A stretch of 64,000 nucleotides of DNA from Buchnera aphidicola (Cinara curvipes). Lineage in GTDB: Bacteria > Pseudomonadota > Gammaproteobacteria > Enterobacterales > Enterobacteriaceae. This document shows positions 30,001-39,250 of this stretch, one piece after another. Location of the stretch: the NCBI RefSeq assembly GCF_900698915.1, contig NZ_LR217710.1, positions 310,001 to 374,000 on the forward strand, given 5' to 3'. The notes beneath the pieces are model-generated. The model saw only the letters and a program-made list of their open reading frames with translations, made no database searches and was not told the DNA's origin. How positions within the stretch are numbered: position 1 is the stretch's first letter; each line of letters opens with the position of its first letter. A program made the position numbers and the translations under genes.

Positions 30001-30598
30001 ATCATTATCTAAAATATGGATAAAAAAATTATATAACTGGATATGTATTTTTATATCTTCATCATTAAATGATGATAAATTAAAATTAAATCAATTAAAA
30101 GAAAACGAATATAAAAAAGAAATAAGTTTTATAATTCCAATAAAAAAAAACATTAATATAAAAAAATTAAATAAAATTATAAAAAAATTTGATCCTTTAT
30201 CTAAAAAATGTAAAAATATTAAATTTAAAAATATTTCTGGAATACTAACAGGAACTATAGATATGGTATTTTTATGGAAAAAAAAATATTATATTATAGA
30301 TTATAAATCTAATTATTTAGGACCTAATAATCATTATTATAGTCAGAGCAAAATAAAACAAGAAATAATTAAATATCGTTATGATATTCAATATCAATTA
30401 TATAGTTTAGCCATTCATCGTTTTCTTAAAGTAAAAATAAAAAAATATAATTATAAAATACATTTTGGAGGAGTATTTTATTTGTTTCTCAGAGCATTTG
30501 ATGATCAAAAAAATTCTGGTATATATTTTATTAAACCTTCTTTTTTATTAATTAATAATTTAGATAAACTTTTCGCTGGAGAATTTTATGACACCTAA
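27038..30598 (+). CDS. recB: Exonuclease V beta subunit RecB (helicase-nuclease)
   Basis: SF1A 3'-5' helicase and nuclease of RecBCD, for double-strand break processing and DNA degradation. The 1186 aa (E. coli 1180) form one open frame. Walker A is SSAGTGKTSSI near residue 22, motif II IIDECQDIDDTQ near 385, GDPKQSIYSFRGAN near 410, motif V/VI region VYKSKGLEYPIIW and LLYVALTRS near 810. The C-terminal nuclease shows GTIDMVF and IIDYKSNYLG with catalytic Asp and Lys. Many A runs could have broken it but did not. GAG precedes ATG 27038; its last 11 bases overlap recD. Confidence 0.95.
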   Translation: MKYIPFNIKKIPNHGITLIESSAGTGKTSSIICLYLRFILNLELKKKYSHPLSINEILIVTFTESSKNELKKRLYKKICQLYDICTKKKEQNNELLDVIKDIKNFKKTIKSLEKIKKNIDSIMIYTLHGFFRHILLEQKILCQQIIHKKILSNIQKIQIESTKDFWRKYVYFTNKKIVKIIIKKWKTPQQFFKYIHIWLNQKNIKFKHNFPKNTNLIKQFNNINVIIKKTKKIWKTQKRKIKNLVKNINLNKRIYNKKNLNIWYEKINKWSQNKKEDCSIPKVFQYFQYKRIQTNKLLKYSTKYIFFRYVEKMFIQYNLFFEYFIYFALKTIPKIIKRKKNEKNGLEFNDLNKIMWKEIKLKDSIIKKNILKKYTVTIIDECQDIDDTQFNIFYSLYNNKKNKSLILIGDPKQSIYSFRGANIFLYLKFKKKIKKHFFLKENFRSSKNIVKGTNILFSQIKKPFIFKEINFQPSITHIENKNIQFTINNIQQPAFQFIFENKKIITKKEYYSWISKECAYSIFKWLSNKYKKKSFITLKNKKKRLIQPNDIAILVKNKYEASIIQKELEKKKIKVIYTSQKNNIFHTTETKEIICILDSIIDLSNELKFQRLLITEIFKKNIYDIYLINQKKELYFSLLNKLKKYYIIWNTLGISKMIIKIIIDFNIQDSSTSLKKNTINAQNIIDLAEILEKKNQEIKNKFLLIIWLKKKFLQDNLENSNKLHIKKYNNISDQKCVKIITVYKSKGLEYPIIWIPFFSASQIKNNNTFFCKKKMKNIINLKNRKKSYKLSFQEKLSEDIRLLYVALTRSILHCSIGMAIIKEKKNKKIYTNFHTNSLGFLIQKGKKLSFDNLKKELNNKKKNIEIFSIKKPTKKLTKKNIIIFKKKSLKKNKIFIPKLLKKIKNPWTKINFSKIIKYNLLKKKNNTEIDIENNKIIFNKNKNTLSKINIYKLPSGKEYGTYLHHILKKIKFSKKKNIKKIIRKLNFISLSKIWIKKLYNWICIFISSSLNDDKLKLNQLKENEYKKEISFIIPIKKNINIKKLNKIIKKFDPLSKKCKNIKFKNISGILTGTIDMVFLWKKKYYIIDYKSNYLGPNNHYYSQSKIKQEIIKYRYDIQYQLYSLAIHRFLKVKIKKYNYKIHFGGVFYLFLRAFDDQKNSGIYFIKPSFLLINNLDKLFAGEFYDT

Positions 30599-32402
30599 AA
30601 ATAAAAAAAAATTTTTTAATATAATACTTAAAGCAAAAGAAAAAAACATTATTCATTGTGCAGATTTTTATTCTTGTTATAATAAAAATTTTTTCAATTA
30701 CTCTGAAGAAATAATACTAGTAATCTTATTTTTAAGATATTCAGCATACTATGGTCATAGTTGTTTACCAATAAAAATGTTTAAAAATAAAAAATGTTTA
30801 AAAATAAAAAACAAATTTTTATTTAAATTACTAATATTAGTTAGTAAAAATAATAAAAAATGGTTTGAACAAGTAATTAATAATATATCATGCAGCAATG
30901 GAGCACAAAAAACTCCATTAGTTCTAGACAGGGAATATATTTATATATATAAATATTGGTATTCTGAAAATAAAATAATTGAATTTATTTATAATCAAAA
31001 ATTAAAATTTAATAAAAATTATTTTAAAAAATATGAAAAATTAATTAATAAATATTATCCAAAAAAAATTGATTATATTCAAAAAATAACTATACAAAAA
31101 GCTTTATCAAGTTATATATTTTTTATAACAGGAGGGCCTGGAACAGGAAAAACATATATATTAGCATATTTTATATTAATTTTAATAAACTCTACAAAGA
31201 AAAAAATTAATATTCAATTATCAGCTACAACAGGAAAAGCAGCAACAAAATTAACTCAATCTATATTTAACATTTTAAATAAAGAAAATATAAATAAAAA
31301 AAATAAAATTTCTTTTCCAAAAATTGGAATTACTCTTCATAACTTATTTAACATTCAAAAAGAAACAAATCAATGTAATAAAAAAAATAAAAAAAAAAAC
31401 AAAATAATAGACGTCTTAATAATAGATGAATCATCTATGATTGATTTAAATATAATGGATATTATTGTTACTAATATAGATAGAAAAACAAAAATAATTT
31501 TTGTAGGAGATGTAAATCAATTACCTTCAATAGAAGTTGGATCAGTATTACAAGAACTATGTAATAATAAAAAAAAAAATATTTCTAGTAAAAACATAAA
31601 AAAAAATTATATATCTATTTTAAAAAAAAAATACAGATTTAAAAAAAAATCTGGCATTAATTTACTTGTAAAAACAATAGAAAATAATCAATATAATAAT
31701 ATATATAAAATTTACAGGAAAAAATTTTCTGATATTATCTGGAAAAGATTAAAAACAAAAGAAAACTATTTTAATATGTTAAAAAATATAAAAAAATATT
31801 ATACTAAATATTTAGAATATATTAATAAAAAAAATAAACCTAAAAAAATAATAAAAAAATTTAATAAATATAGAATTTTATGTACAGTAAATGAAGGTTT
31901 GTTTGGAACAAACAAAATAAATGAATATTTAGATACATGGTTTATAAAAAAAATAAATAAAAATAGTAGTAATGAAATAAAAAAACCATTTTATCATGGT
32001 AAACCAATTTTAATTAAAAAAAATAATAAATCATTACAATTAATGAATGGGGATGTTGGAATTTGTTTACTTGTTAATAAAAAAATAAAAATACATTTTT
32101 TATCACCAAATAATAAACTAAAAATAGTTGATCCTAGAATATTGTTTCATTATGAATCAGCTTGGTCTATGACCATACATAAATCACAAGGATCAGAATT
32201 TTCATCAGTTCAAATAGTTATTCCGGATTATTTTTTAAAAATATTATGTAAAGAATTATTTTATACCGCTATTACAAGAGCAAAAAACAGAATAACGATA
32301 TACGGTTGTGTTAACAGAATACATAATATTATTAAAAATAAACAAAAAAGATTTTCTGGTTTAAATAAAAAAATTATTTCATTAAATAAAAATTATTATT
32401 AA
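30588..32402 (+). CDS. recD: Exonuclease V alpha subunit RecD (5'-3' helicase)
   Basis: SF1B helicase subunit of RecBCD. The 604 aa (E. coli 608) carry Walker A FITGGPGTGKTY near residue 180, motif II LIIDESSMID near 278, GDVNQLPSIEVGSVL near 306 and the C-terminal SMTIHKSQGSEF and YTAITRAKN near 527-565. GGAG within the end of recB serves as ribosome site, and the 11-bp overlap points to translational coupling. E. coli places ptr between recC and recB; it is missing here. Confidence 0.95.
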   Translation: MTPKNKKKFFNIILKAKEKNIIHCADFYSCYNKNFFNYSEEIILVILFLRYSAYYGHSCLPIKMFKNKKCLKIKNKFLFKLLILVSKNNKKWFEQVINNISCSNGAQKTPLVLDREYIYIYKYWYSENKIIEFIYNQKLKFNKNYFKKYEKLINKYYPKKIDYIQKITIQKALSSYIFFITGGPGTGKTYILAYFILILINSTKKKINIQLSATTGKAATKLTQSIFNILNKENINKKNKISFPKIGITLHNLFNIQKETNQCNKKNKKKNKIIDVLIIDESSMIDLNIMDIIVTNIDRKTKIIFVGDVNQLPSIEVGSVLQELCNNKKKNISSKNIKKNYISILKKKYRFKKKSGINLLVKTIENNQYNNIYKIYRKKFSDIIWKRLKTKENYFNMLKNIKKYYTKYLEYINKKNKPKKIIKKFNKYRILCTVNEGLFGTNKINEYLDTWFIKKINKNSSNEIKKPFYHGKPILIKKNNKSLQLMNGDVGICLLVNKKIKIHFLSPNNKLKIVDPRILFHYESAWSMTIHKSQGSEFSSVQIVIPDYFLKILCKELFYTAITRAKNRITIYGCVNRIHNIIKNKQKRFSGLNKKIISLNKNYY

Positions 32403-32407
32403 AATTA

Positions 32408-32484
<77 letters not shown>

Positions 32485-32497
32485 ATCAATTTTAAAC

Positions 32498-32525
32498 ATT
32501 ATAACATATTTATAAATATAAACAA
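32498..32525 (-). promoter_or_regulatory. Promoter of the initiator tRNA
   Basis: On the minus strand TTGTTT (32520-32525), 16-bp spacer, then TGTTATAAT, a perfect extended -10 with TATAAT at 32498-32503. Transcription would begin about seven bases before the mature tRNA 5' end. Confidence 0.6.
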
Positions 32526-32698
32526 CTGTTTTTAGAAATAAATATTTATATATATTTTGTACATTGTAAATACATAAATATTTTTTAAAAAATATATATT
32601 TTATTATATAATAAAAATTATAATTATAATAAAGTTTATAAATAAAATTTATATTAATTAAAGTTATTAATATATTTTTCAAAATAGGAAATAAAATT

Positions 32699-33124
32699 AT
32701 GAACCCGTCAAAAAGAAGAAAATCAAGAGAAATGGCTATACAAGCAATATACTCTTGGCAAATATCAAAACAAATAATTATATCAGAAATTAAAAATTAT
32801 GTAATAAAAGAAAATAAAGATTTTTTATTAGATAAACAATATTTTAATGAAATCGTTACAGGAGTAATTCAAAATGTTCATTATTTAGATAATATAATTA
32901 ATCCAATTTTATCAAAAAAAAATAAAAAAATAGATCAAATCGAAAAAGCAATACTTAGATTATCTTCTTATGAAATTATGAGACGTTTAGATATTCCAGA
33001 TAAAGTAGTTATAAATGAAGGAATAGAATTAGCTAAAAAATTTGGATCAAAAACTAGTCATAAATTTATTAATGGTGTATTAGATACATTAATGTCAAAA
33101 AAAAATTTAAATTTACTTAAATAA
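32699..33124 (+). CDS. nusB: Transcription antitermination factor NusB
   Basis: All-helical RNA-binding protein that, with NusE (S10), binds boxA of rRNA leaders and allows antitermination. The 141 aa (E. coli 139) align along the full length: RRKSREMAIQAIYSWQ at the start, YEIMRRLDIPDKVVINEGIELAKKFG near 92 and SHKFINGVLD near the end. The ribosome site AGGA is 11 bases upstream. A matching boxA precedes the 23S gene in this window (59821-59831). Confidence 0.96.
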   Translation: MNPSKRRKSREMAIQAIYSWQISKQIIISEIKNYVIKENKDFLLDKQYFNEIVTGVIQNVHYLDNIINPILSKKNKKIDQIEKAILRLSSYEIMRRLDIPDKVVINEGIELAKKFGSKTSHKFINGVLDTLMSKKNLNLLK

Positions 33125-33224
33125 AAATAAATATAAAAAACTATTCTTTTTATACAAAAATAAAATATATAATAGATTTATTATTAATCTTTATTTTCTA
33201 CTATAATTTACTATATCTAAAAAA

Positions 33225-33491
33225 ATGAAAAATTGGAATATAAAATTTGCAAAATCTATTGCAAAAAAATTAAATATAAATATGAGTCAAAAACATTGGA
33301 AAATTATTTTTTGTATGAGAAAATTTTATAAAAAATATAATTTAACACCAACAATAAGAATGTTGCTAACATATATGAAAAAAAAAAAAATATTCTTGAC
33401 TAGTCAAGATTTATTTATCCTTTTTCCAAAAGGATTCATGAAAAATGCTAGTCAAATATCAGGATTACCAAAAAATCAAAATTGTTTTTAA
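33225..33491 (+). CDS. tusE: Sulfur relay protein TusE (DsrC-like)
   Basis: Receives sulfur from TusBCD and delivers it to MnmA for tRNA 2-thiolation. The 88 aa match E. coli TusE from its residue ~22 on: SQKHWKIIFCMRKFY, PTIRMLL, LFPKGFMKNASQISGLP. The penultimate active Cys is kept in the terminal NCF (E. coli KCI). The N-terminal strand segment is missing; an upstream in-frame TAA at 33204 rules out extension with this sequence. Its last 27 bp overlap the end of cyoE on the other strand. Confidence 0.9.
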   Translation: MKNWNIKFAKSIAKKLNINMSQKHWKIIFCMRKFYKKYNLTPTIRMLLTYMKKKKIFLTSQDLFILFPKGFMKNASQISGLPKNQNCF

Positions 33492-34427
33492 AAAAAAATA
33501 TTCATCACTTCTATTATTAATAGATAGTAAAAAACTAATTAAAAAAATAATAAAAATAGAAAAAAAGAACATAATACGTGACCATTTTTTAAAAGAAAAT
33601 AAAAAAATATTTCCAACAATAGAAAAAATAAACCATAAAAAAATAAAAAAGTTCATATAAAAACAATAAAAAAAATTTACATAGCTAAAATAGTATAATA
33701 AAAAATTTAAAAAAAATACATTAATAATACAAAAAGAAATACAGTTTTGAGTATATAAAAAACCATATAATATTGGAACTGTTGGAATTTCTGCAGATTT
33801 ATAATCTTGATATCTAAATATTGTTATAGAATAAAAATGTGCAATTTGCCAAAAAATAAAAATTAAAAATAAAATTAAACAACATCCATTTAATTTATTA
33901 TTTACAGATAAATAACCAATTATAGGCGGTAAAGATCCAGAAATACCACCAATTAAAATTGAATATAATGATCTTCTTTTCAAAAAAAATGAATACAAAA
34001 TAACATATAAAAAAACACCTATAAAAGCAATTATAGTACATATTAAATTTACATACATATAAAATACATATATACCAAAAAAAAACAAAAAACAGGCTAT
34101 TAAAAATATTATAACTAGTAATTCCTTACTAGTATTAATACATAATATCCGGTTTTTTGTACGATTCATTATTTTATCTACATCTCTATCAATAATATTA
34201 TTTAATATACAAGATGAAGAAATTATACTTATAATTCCAAGTATTATTTTAAAAAACAAATTTTTTAATAAATTTCCACGAGAAGCTAAAAAAAAACCTC
34301 CCGATAAACTAATTAAATTACCTAAAATAATACCTGGTTTAACTAATTCTAATTTATTTATTATCTTAAAGTTTTTTAAAAAATAAAGTAAATTTAATTT
34401 TAATGGTTTAAATGATCGAAAATCCAT
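33465..34427 (-). CDS. cyoE: Protoheme IX farnesyltransferase (heme O synthase)
   Basis: Membrane prenyltransferase that makes heme O for the cytochrome bo3 oxidase encoded just upstream. The 320 aa contain VKPGIILGNLISLSGGF near residue 29, the Asp-rich NNIIDRDVDKIMNRTKNR near 79 and YSILIGGISGSLPPIIGYL near 153, with about nine hydrophobic segments. E. coli CyoE is 296 aa; the ATG at 34427 adds about 20 residues and overlaps the end of cyoD by 28 bp. A shorter start is possible. The C-terminus overlaps tusE tail to tail. Confidence 0.93.
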   Translation of the reverse strand: MDFRSFKPLKLNLLYFLKNFKIINKLELVKPGIILGNLISLSGGFFLASRGNLLKNLFFKIILGIISIISSSCILNNIIDRDVDKIMNRTKNRILCINTSKELLVIIFLIACFLFFFGIYVFYMYVNLICTIIAFIGVFLYVILYSFFLKRRSLYSILIGGISGSLPPIIGYLSVNNKLNGCCLILFLIFIFWQIAHFYSITIFRYQDYKSAEIPTVPILYGFLYTQNCISFCIINVFFLNFLLYYFSYVNFFYCFYMNFFIFLWFIFSIVGNIFLFSFKKWSRIMFFFSIFIIFLISFLLSINNRSDEYFFLKTILIFW

Positions 34428-34723
34428 AAAGATCCTATACTAATTATACCAATAATAATACTAGTAAAAATTATTAATAATATAATAAAAAAATTTTTTT
34501 GAGAAAAATTAACACCTATAAAATATTTAAAATAAAAAAAAATTTGTAAAATTACCAAAAATAAAAAATAATATTTATAATTACTTACAATTAATAACTG
34601 ATCATTTAAAACAAAAAAATAAAAAATAATAAAAAATAAAGAAATAATAAAACCAATAAAAAATTTTTTTTTTATAAAAAATATAAAAATATTGATTAAT
34701 ATATTTTTTTTTCTTGATAACAT
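34400..34723 (-). CDS. cyoD: Cytochrome bo3 oxidase subunit IV
   Basis: Small three-helix membrane subunit that helps assemble subunit I. From ATG 34723, with GGAG eight bases upstream on the minus strand, it is 107 aa (E. coli 109). Three hydrophobic stretches are visible, and the end GSLWIFDHLNH matches E. coli GSIWIMWNLNY. The middle is strongly diverged. A TTG at 34738 would add five residues and is less well placed. Confidence 0.88.
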   Translation of the reverse strand: MLSRKKNILINIFIFFIKKKFFIGFIISLFFIIFYFFVLNDQLLIVSNYKYYFLFLVILQIFFYFKYFIGVNFSQKNFFIILLIIFTSIIIGIISIGSLWIFDHLNH

Positions 34724-34760
34724 TATTAAAAACTCCAAATATATAATATTATTTTTTTAA

Positions 34761-35345
34761 TTATATAAAATAAACACACATAATTAATACTATCCAAATA
34801 ATATCTAAAAAATGCCAAAATAAACAAAAACAAACTAAAGAAGAGCGAACTGAATCAATTAAATCAAAAATAAAAATCTGAAAAAATAAAATTAATATCC
34901 ATAATAAACCACAAAAAACATGTAGTCCGTGTGTTCCTAATAAAACAAAAAAAGAAGAAAGATATCCATTAGAAAACGGATAAAATCCTTTATTAAAAAG
35001 ATTTAAAAATTCAAAAAACTCCAATCCTACAAAACAACTTCCTAATAAAAATGTAATAAATAAAAAAATCAAAATACAAAATTTATAAGAATATTTAGAA
35101 AAATATTTAACAAAACTACATGACAATGAACTAAATAATAAAAATAATGTTTCAGTCCAGACAATAGAAGGAGAAAATAAATTATTTTCTTTCAAAAAAT
35201 TACTATATCCATGTCGTAGCATAATTATATATACAATAAATAATATAGAAAAAATAATACAATCACTCATTAAATAAAACCACATACCAAAAACATTTTT
35301 ATTTTCTAATGAAGAATATGAAATATGTTTTTTCTTATCGTTCAT
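34761..35345 (-). CDS. cyoC: Cytochrome bo3 oxidase subunit III
   Basis: Five-helix heme-copper oxidase subunit III. From ATG 35345 it is 194 aa (E. coli 204); an adjoining GTG at 35348 is too close to the AAGGA ribosome site. GMWFYLMSDCIIF near residue 20 and GTHGLHVFCGLLW near 137 are family landmarks, and the end WHFLDIIWIVLI is typical. It lies 15 bp after cyoB's stop in the transcribed direction and 37 bp before cyoD. Confidence 0.94.
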   Translation of the reverse strand: MNDKKKHISYSSLENKNVFGMWFYLMSDCIIFSILFIVYIIMLRHGYSNFLKENNLFSPSIVWTETLFLLFSSLSCSFVKYFSKYSYKFCILIFLFITFLLGSCFVGLEFFEFLNLFNKGFYPFSNGYLSSFFVLLGTHGLHVFCGLLWILILFFQIFIFDLIDSVRSSLVCFCLFWHFLDIIWIVLIMCVYFI

Positions 35346-35371
35346 CACAAATCCTTATATAAAAAAATATA

Positions 35372-37369
35372 TTATTTAATATTATTTATAATTTTTTTAT
35401 TAATAGATATATATTCATTTTCTATTTTTTTTATTATTTTTTGAGAAATAAAATATCCTTTATCCGTTACAAACGATATATATAAAATATTAAAAAATAT
35501 TCCAATTACTGAAAAATAAACTAACCACCAAATATGCCACACCATAGAAAAACCAAAAATAGTAGTAAATATACCAATTAATATACCCACAGAAGAATTA
35601 TTAGGCATATGAATATATTTAGGAATATCTTTTTTTATATCCTCTTTTTTATTTGTTTTTTTATACCAAAAATCATCTATTTTTTTTACAGTAGGTATAA
35701 CTGAAAAATTGTATATAGGAGGTGGAGATGAAATAGACCATTCTAATGTTCTTCCATTCCAAGGATCTCCGTTATAATCTCTATATTCATTAGTATGACG
35801 ATTATTAATAGAAACAAAAAATTGAATTAATTGAGAAACAATACCTAAAAAAATAAAAAAAATACCAATAGTAGCTACTGTCAATAAAAAATGATATTCA
35901 CAATCAATATTTTGACTTAATCTACGAGTCATACCCATAAAACCTAATATATATAAAGGAATAAAAGCTATAAAAAAACCAATCATCCAAAATATAAATG
36001 CACATTTTCCCCAATATTCATTTAATTTAAAACCAAAAATTTTTGGAAACCAATAAGTTATTCCGGCAAAACAACCAAAAACTACACCTCCAATAATAAC
36101 ATTATGAAAATGAGCAACCAAAAATAAACTATTGTGCAATATAAAATCCACCGGAGGTATAGATAATAATACCCCTGCCATTCCTCCTATTGTAAAACTA
36201 ATCAAAAAACCAATAGTCCATAACATAGAAGAATGAAAAAAAATACTACCTCGATACATTGTAAATAACCAATTAAATATTTTAACACCAGTTGGAATAG
36301 CTATTATCATAGTTGTAATACTAAAAAAAGAATTTACATCAGGACCCGAGCCCATTGTAAAAAAATGATGCAACCATACAAGAAAAGATAATATTGTAAT
36401 AACAATAGTAGCCCATATCAAAGATATATATCCAAATAATGATTTTCTTGAAAAAGTAGATACTATTTCAGAAAAAACACCAAATATTGGCAATATTAAT
36501 ATATAAACTTCAGGATGCCCCCATATCCAAATTAAGTTAACATATAACATCATATTTCCACCCATATCGTTAGTGAAAAAATGAAATCCAAAATATCTAT
36601 CTAAAGATAAAAGTAATAGAGTAGTAAATAAAACGGGAAAAGAAATTAGAATAAGAATATTAGTACATAATGCAGTCCAAGTAAAAACAGGTAATTTAAA
36701 CATAGTCATACCTGGAGCGCGAAAATTAATAATAGTTACTATAAAATTAATAGAAGTTAAAATAGCACCTAATCCTGAAATTTGCAAAATCCAAATCCAA
36801 TAATCTACACCCACTCCCGGACTATATTTTATTCCTGATAATGGTGGATACCCTAACCAACCAGTTTGAGCAAATTCACCAATTCCTAAAGATAACATCA
36901 TTAAAATGACTGAACTTGCAGTTAACCAAAAACTCAGATTATTTAATACAGGAAATGCTAAATCTCTTGAACCTATTTGTAGAGGAACAACAAAATTCAT
37001 TAATCCAATGACCAAAGGCATAGCTACAAAAAAAATCATAATAACGCCATGAGCGGTAAATATTTGATCATAATGATTGGCTGGTAAAATACTTATATGT
37101 TCAGGTAAAGAAGAAAAAAATTGTTGAAATCGCATCATTACCGCATCTGAAAAACCGCGAATAAACATTAAAAAAGCTAATATAAAATACATAACAGCAA
37201 TTTTTTTATGATCAACTGAAGTAAACCATTGATTCCATAAATATAACCATTTTTTAAAATATGTAATATATATAAAACCTAAAAAAGAAAATAAAAAAAT
37301 CAAAATATATGTTATTACAATAATTGGTTCATGGTATGGTATTGAATTAAAAGTCAATTTTCCAAACAC
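35372..37369 (-). CDS. cyoB: Cytochrome bo3 ubiquinol oxidase subunit I
   Basis: Catalytic subunit: oxidises ubiquinol, reduces oxygen and pumps protons across the inner membrane. The 665 aa (E. coli 663) keep all heme and copper ligands: [11 protein letters not shown] (low-spin heme His) near residue 106, [10 protein letters not shown] (CuB His with the cross-linked Tyr) near 284, WLHHFFTMG (CuB His pair) near 332 and HFHNVIIGG (heme His pair) near 419. The start is GTG at 37369 with GAGGA nine bases upstream. Fifteen hydrophobic helices are expected. Confidence 0.97.
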   Translation of the reverse strand: MFGKLTFNSIPYHEPIIVITYILIFLFSFLGFIYITYFKKWLYLWNQWFTSVDHKKIAVMYFILAFLMFIRGFSDAVMMRFQQFFSSLPEHISILPANHYDQIFTAHGVIMIFFVAMPLVIGLMNFVVPLQIGSRDLAFPVLNNLSFWLTASSVILMMLSLGIGEFAQTGWLGYPPLSGIKYSPGVGVDYWIWILQISGLGAILTSINFIVTIINFRAPGMTMFKLPVFTWTALCTNILILISFPVLFTTLLLLSLDRYFGFHFFTNDMGGNMMLYVNLIWIWGHPEVYILILPIFGVFSEIVSTFSRKSLFGYISLIWATIVITILSFLVWLHHFFTMGSGPDVNSFFSITTMIIAIPTGVKIFNWLFTMYRGSIFFHSSMLWTIGFLISFTIGGMAGVLLSIPPVDFILHNSLFLVAHFHNVIIGGVVFGCFAGITYWFPKIFGFKLNEYWGKCAFIFWMIGFFIAFIPLYILGFMGMTRRLSQNIDCEYHFLLTVATIGIFFIFLGIVSQLIQFFVSINNRHTNEYRDYNGDPWNGRTLEWSISSPPPIYNFSVIPTVKKIDDFWYKKTNKKEDIKKDIPKYIHMPNNSSVGILIGIFTTIFGFSMVWHIWWLVYFSVIGIFFNILYISFVTDKGYFISQKIIKKIENEYISINKKIINNIK

Positions 37370-37436
37370 TATCGTTTATCCTCAAAATATTAAATATATA
37401 AAAAATTACTAATTTTTATTTATATAAATATAAAAA

Positions 37437-38315
37437 TTAAACATTATGTAATATGTTAAACATATCAATTATTTTATAAAATAATAAAGGATCAATATAT
37501 GAAAAATATTGTATATGATGTTGTTTACTATTATATGATAATTTTAAGAATTGTTTTTTAGAAAACAAAACATTTTTTTTTAATTTTATTCTTTTTATCC
37601 ATTTATTAAAACTAAAGAGATTATTTTGTACACACACTCTAAATTTCATGTTAGAAAAACCATGACCGCTATAATTTGATGAAATACCTTTATAAATACC
37701 ACTATTCATTGCAATTAAATTTAAATTAGTTTTCATTCCAGCCATAGTATAAATTTGACTACCTAAACTAGGAATAAAAAAGGAATTCATAACAGAATGA
37801 GAAGTGATATTAAAATGTACAGGAACATGTTTAGGGAAAGCTATTTCATTAATAGTAGCAATTTTATAATCAGGATAAATAAATAACCAACGCCAATTTA
37901 AAGATATAACTTCAATAGTAATTGGTTGATTAGTATTTAATTGTAATGATTTACTAGGATCTAATTTATGTGTAGTCTTATATGATAAATTTGCCAGGAA
38001 AGATATTATCATAACTGGAATTAACCAACATATTATTTCTAAAAAATATGAATGATTCCAATTAGGCTGATAACTTGAAGAAACATTAGATCGACGATAG
38101 TAATAGATAATAAAAATAGTTAAAAAAAATACAGGAATAATAATAACAAACATAAGTTTAAAAGTCGTTAAAACTAACCTAAGTTCATTTGTCAATATAT
38201 ACCCATAAGAATTTATATATATTTGTTTACTTGCATAAACTATTAATAATGTCACTAAAGAAAAAAAAGAAAAAATCAAAAATTTAAATATGTTATTTTT
38301 GTTAAATATTTTCAT
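37437..38315 (-). CDS. cyoA: Cytochrome bo3 oxidase subunit II
   Basis: Subunit II with two N-terminal membrane helices and a periplasmic cupredoxin-like domain that, in quinol oxidases, lacks the CuA ligands. The 292 aa match E. coli from YQPNWNHSYFLEIICW through VISLNWRWLFIYPDYKIATINEIAFP and SVMNSFFIPSLGSQIYTMAGM. E. coli CyoA is a lipoprotein (LLSGC); here the first helix reads SLVTLLIVYASKQ with no Cys, so lipid attachment appears lost. The His-rich C-terminal tail of E. coli is absent. It is the first gene of the cyoABCDE operon. Confidence 0.95.
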   Translation of the reverse strand: MKIFNKNNIFKFLIFSFFSLVTLLIVYASKQIYINSYGYILTNELRLVLTTFKLMFVIIIPVFFLTIFIIYYYRRSNVSSSYQPNWNHSYFLEIICWLIPVMIISFLANLSYKTTHKLDPSKSLQLNTNQPITIEVISLNWRWLFIYPDYKIATINEIAFPKHVPVHFNITSHSVMNSFFIPSLGSQIYTMAGMKTNLNLIAMNSGIYKGISSNYSGHGFSNMKFRVCVQNNLFSFNKWIKRIKLKKNVLFSKKQFLKLSYNSKQHHIQYFSYIDPLLFYKIIDMFNILHNV

Positions 38316-38480
38316 TATACTTAAACCTATATAAAAAAATATATTTATTTTATATTATTCATTTTAAAAAATGTAATAAAAAATACATTAAAAATAATAA
38401 TAAAAATTATTTTTTCATTATAAAAATTATATTTTTATTAAAAAATAAAAATATATAAATATATTTTATTAAATGAAATT

Positions 38481-38510
38481 ATTATAGTTAATACATTTAA
38501 TCATTCTAAA
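38481..38510 (-). promoter_or_regulatory. Possible cyoABCDE promoter
   Basis: On the minus strand TTTAGA (38505-38510), 18-bp spacer, TATAAT (38481-38486). It would give a leader of about 160 nt before cyoA. Its -35 directly abuts the -35 of the divergent promoter at 38511. Confidence 0.4.
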
Positions 38511-38540
38511 TTGACAGAAACAATAATTATATTGTATATT
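38511..38540 (+). promoter_or_regulatory. Consensus promoter facing the gene-free region before clpP
   Basis: Perfect TTGACA (38511-38516), 18-bp spacer, TATATT (38535-38540). The full -35 is rare in this A+T-rich window. It points right but the nearest plus-strand gene, clpP, starts about 700 bp later, so it is either a relic of a lost gene's promoter or drives a long leader. Confidence 0.5.
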
Positions 38541-39250
38541 AAAAATAAAATTATTTTTAACTATAATAAAATTTTTAAAAAAAAGTGAATTAATAATATT
38601 AATTAATATATTATTTCTAATAATATAAATATATAAAAATTTATATTAAAAATAAATATTTCAAATATTATCAATATTATTATAATACTAAATTCATAAG
38701 TTTAATAATTTATCTTTATTAAAATAATAAAATATTATCTATAAAATATCCTTTAAATGTGTTCCTAAAAAATTGTTCAGTATTATATATATAATAATGT
38801 CATATAAAAATATTTTTATATTTATATGTATGAATAAAAAGTATATATTTTCGTTAAAATAATCATGTCTAGATATGTCTCATTAATATTAAGTATTATT
38901 TAAGGATAAATAAATAATAATATAAAAAAATAAATATTTATTAAATAAATATTAAATCTAATTAATAATAATTATTATTTTCTATCTTTATATTATATTA
39001 ATTATTATATACTATGATTCAAAATGGTTTTATATTTATAAAAAATTTATTTTTATAAATTTTATTTATTACAAATTTAAATTTAAATATTACTATATAA
39101 ATCAAAAAAAATGCAAAAAATAAATTATTACAATAATATGTAAATTTTATATAAATAATTATTACTTTTATAACAAAAATAATCCAAAACAATAAAATTA
39201 ATAATATTTTTATTAATAAAAAAATAAATTTTTAAAAAAAGGATAATTAA

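Larger units (their letters stand above)
38316..39250. other. 935-bp gene-free region between cyoA and clpP
   Basis: The longest non-coding stretch here, without RNA gene or recognisable coding remnant. In E. coli this interval holds ampG, yajG, bolA and tig, so it is probably the eroded site of bolA/tig. It contains back-to-back promoter-like elements near 38481-38540. An AAGGAT at 38902 resembles a ribosome site with no start codon behind it. Confidence 0.5.
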
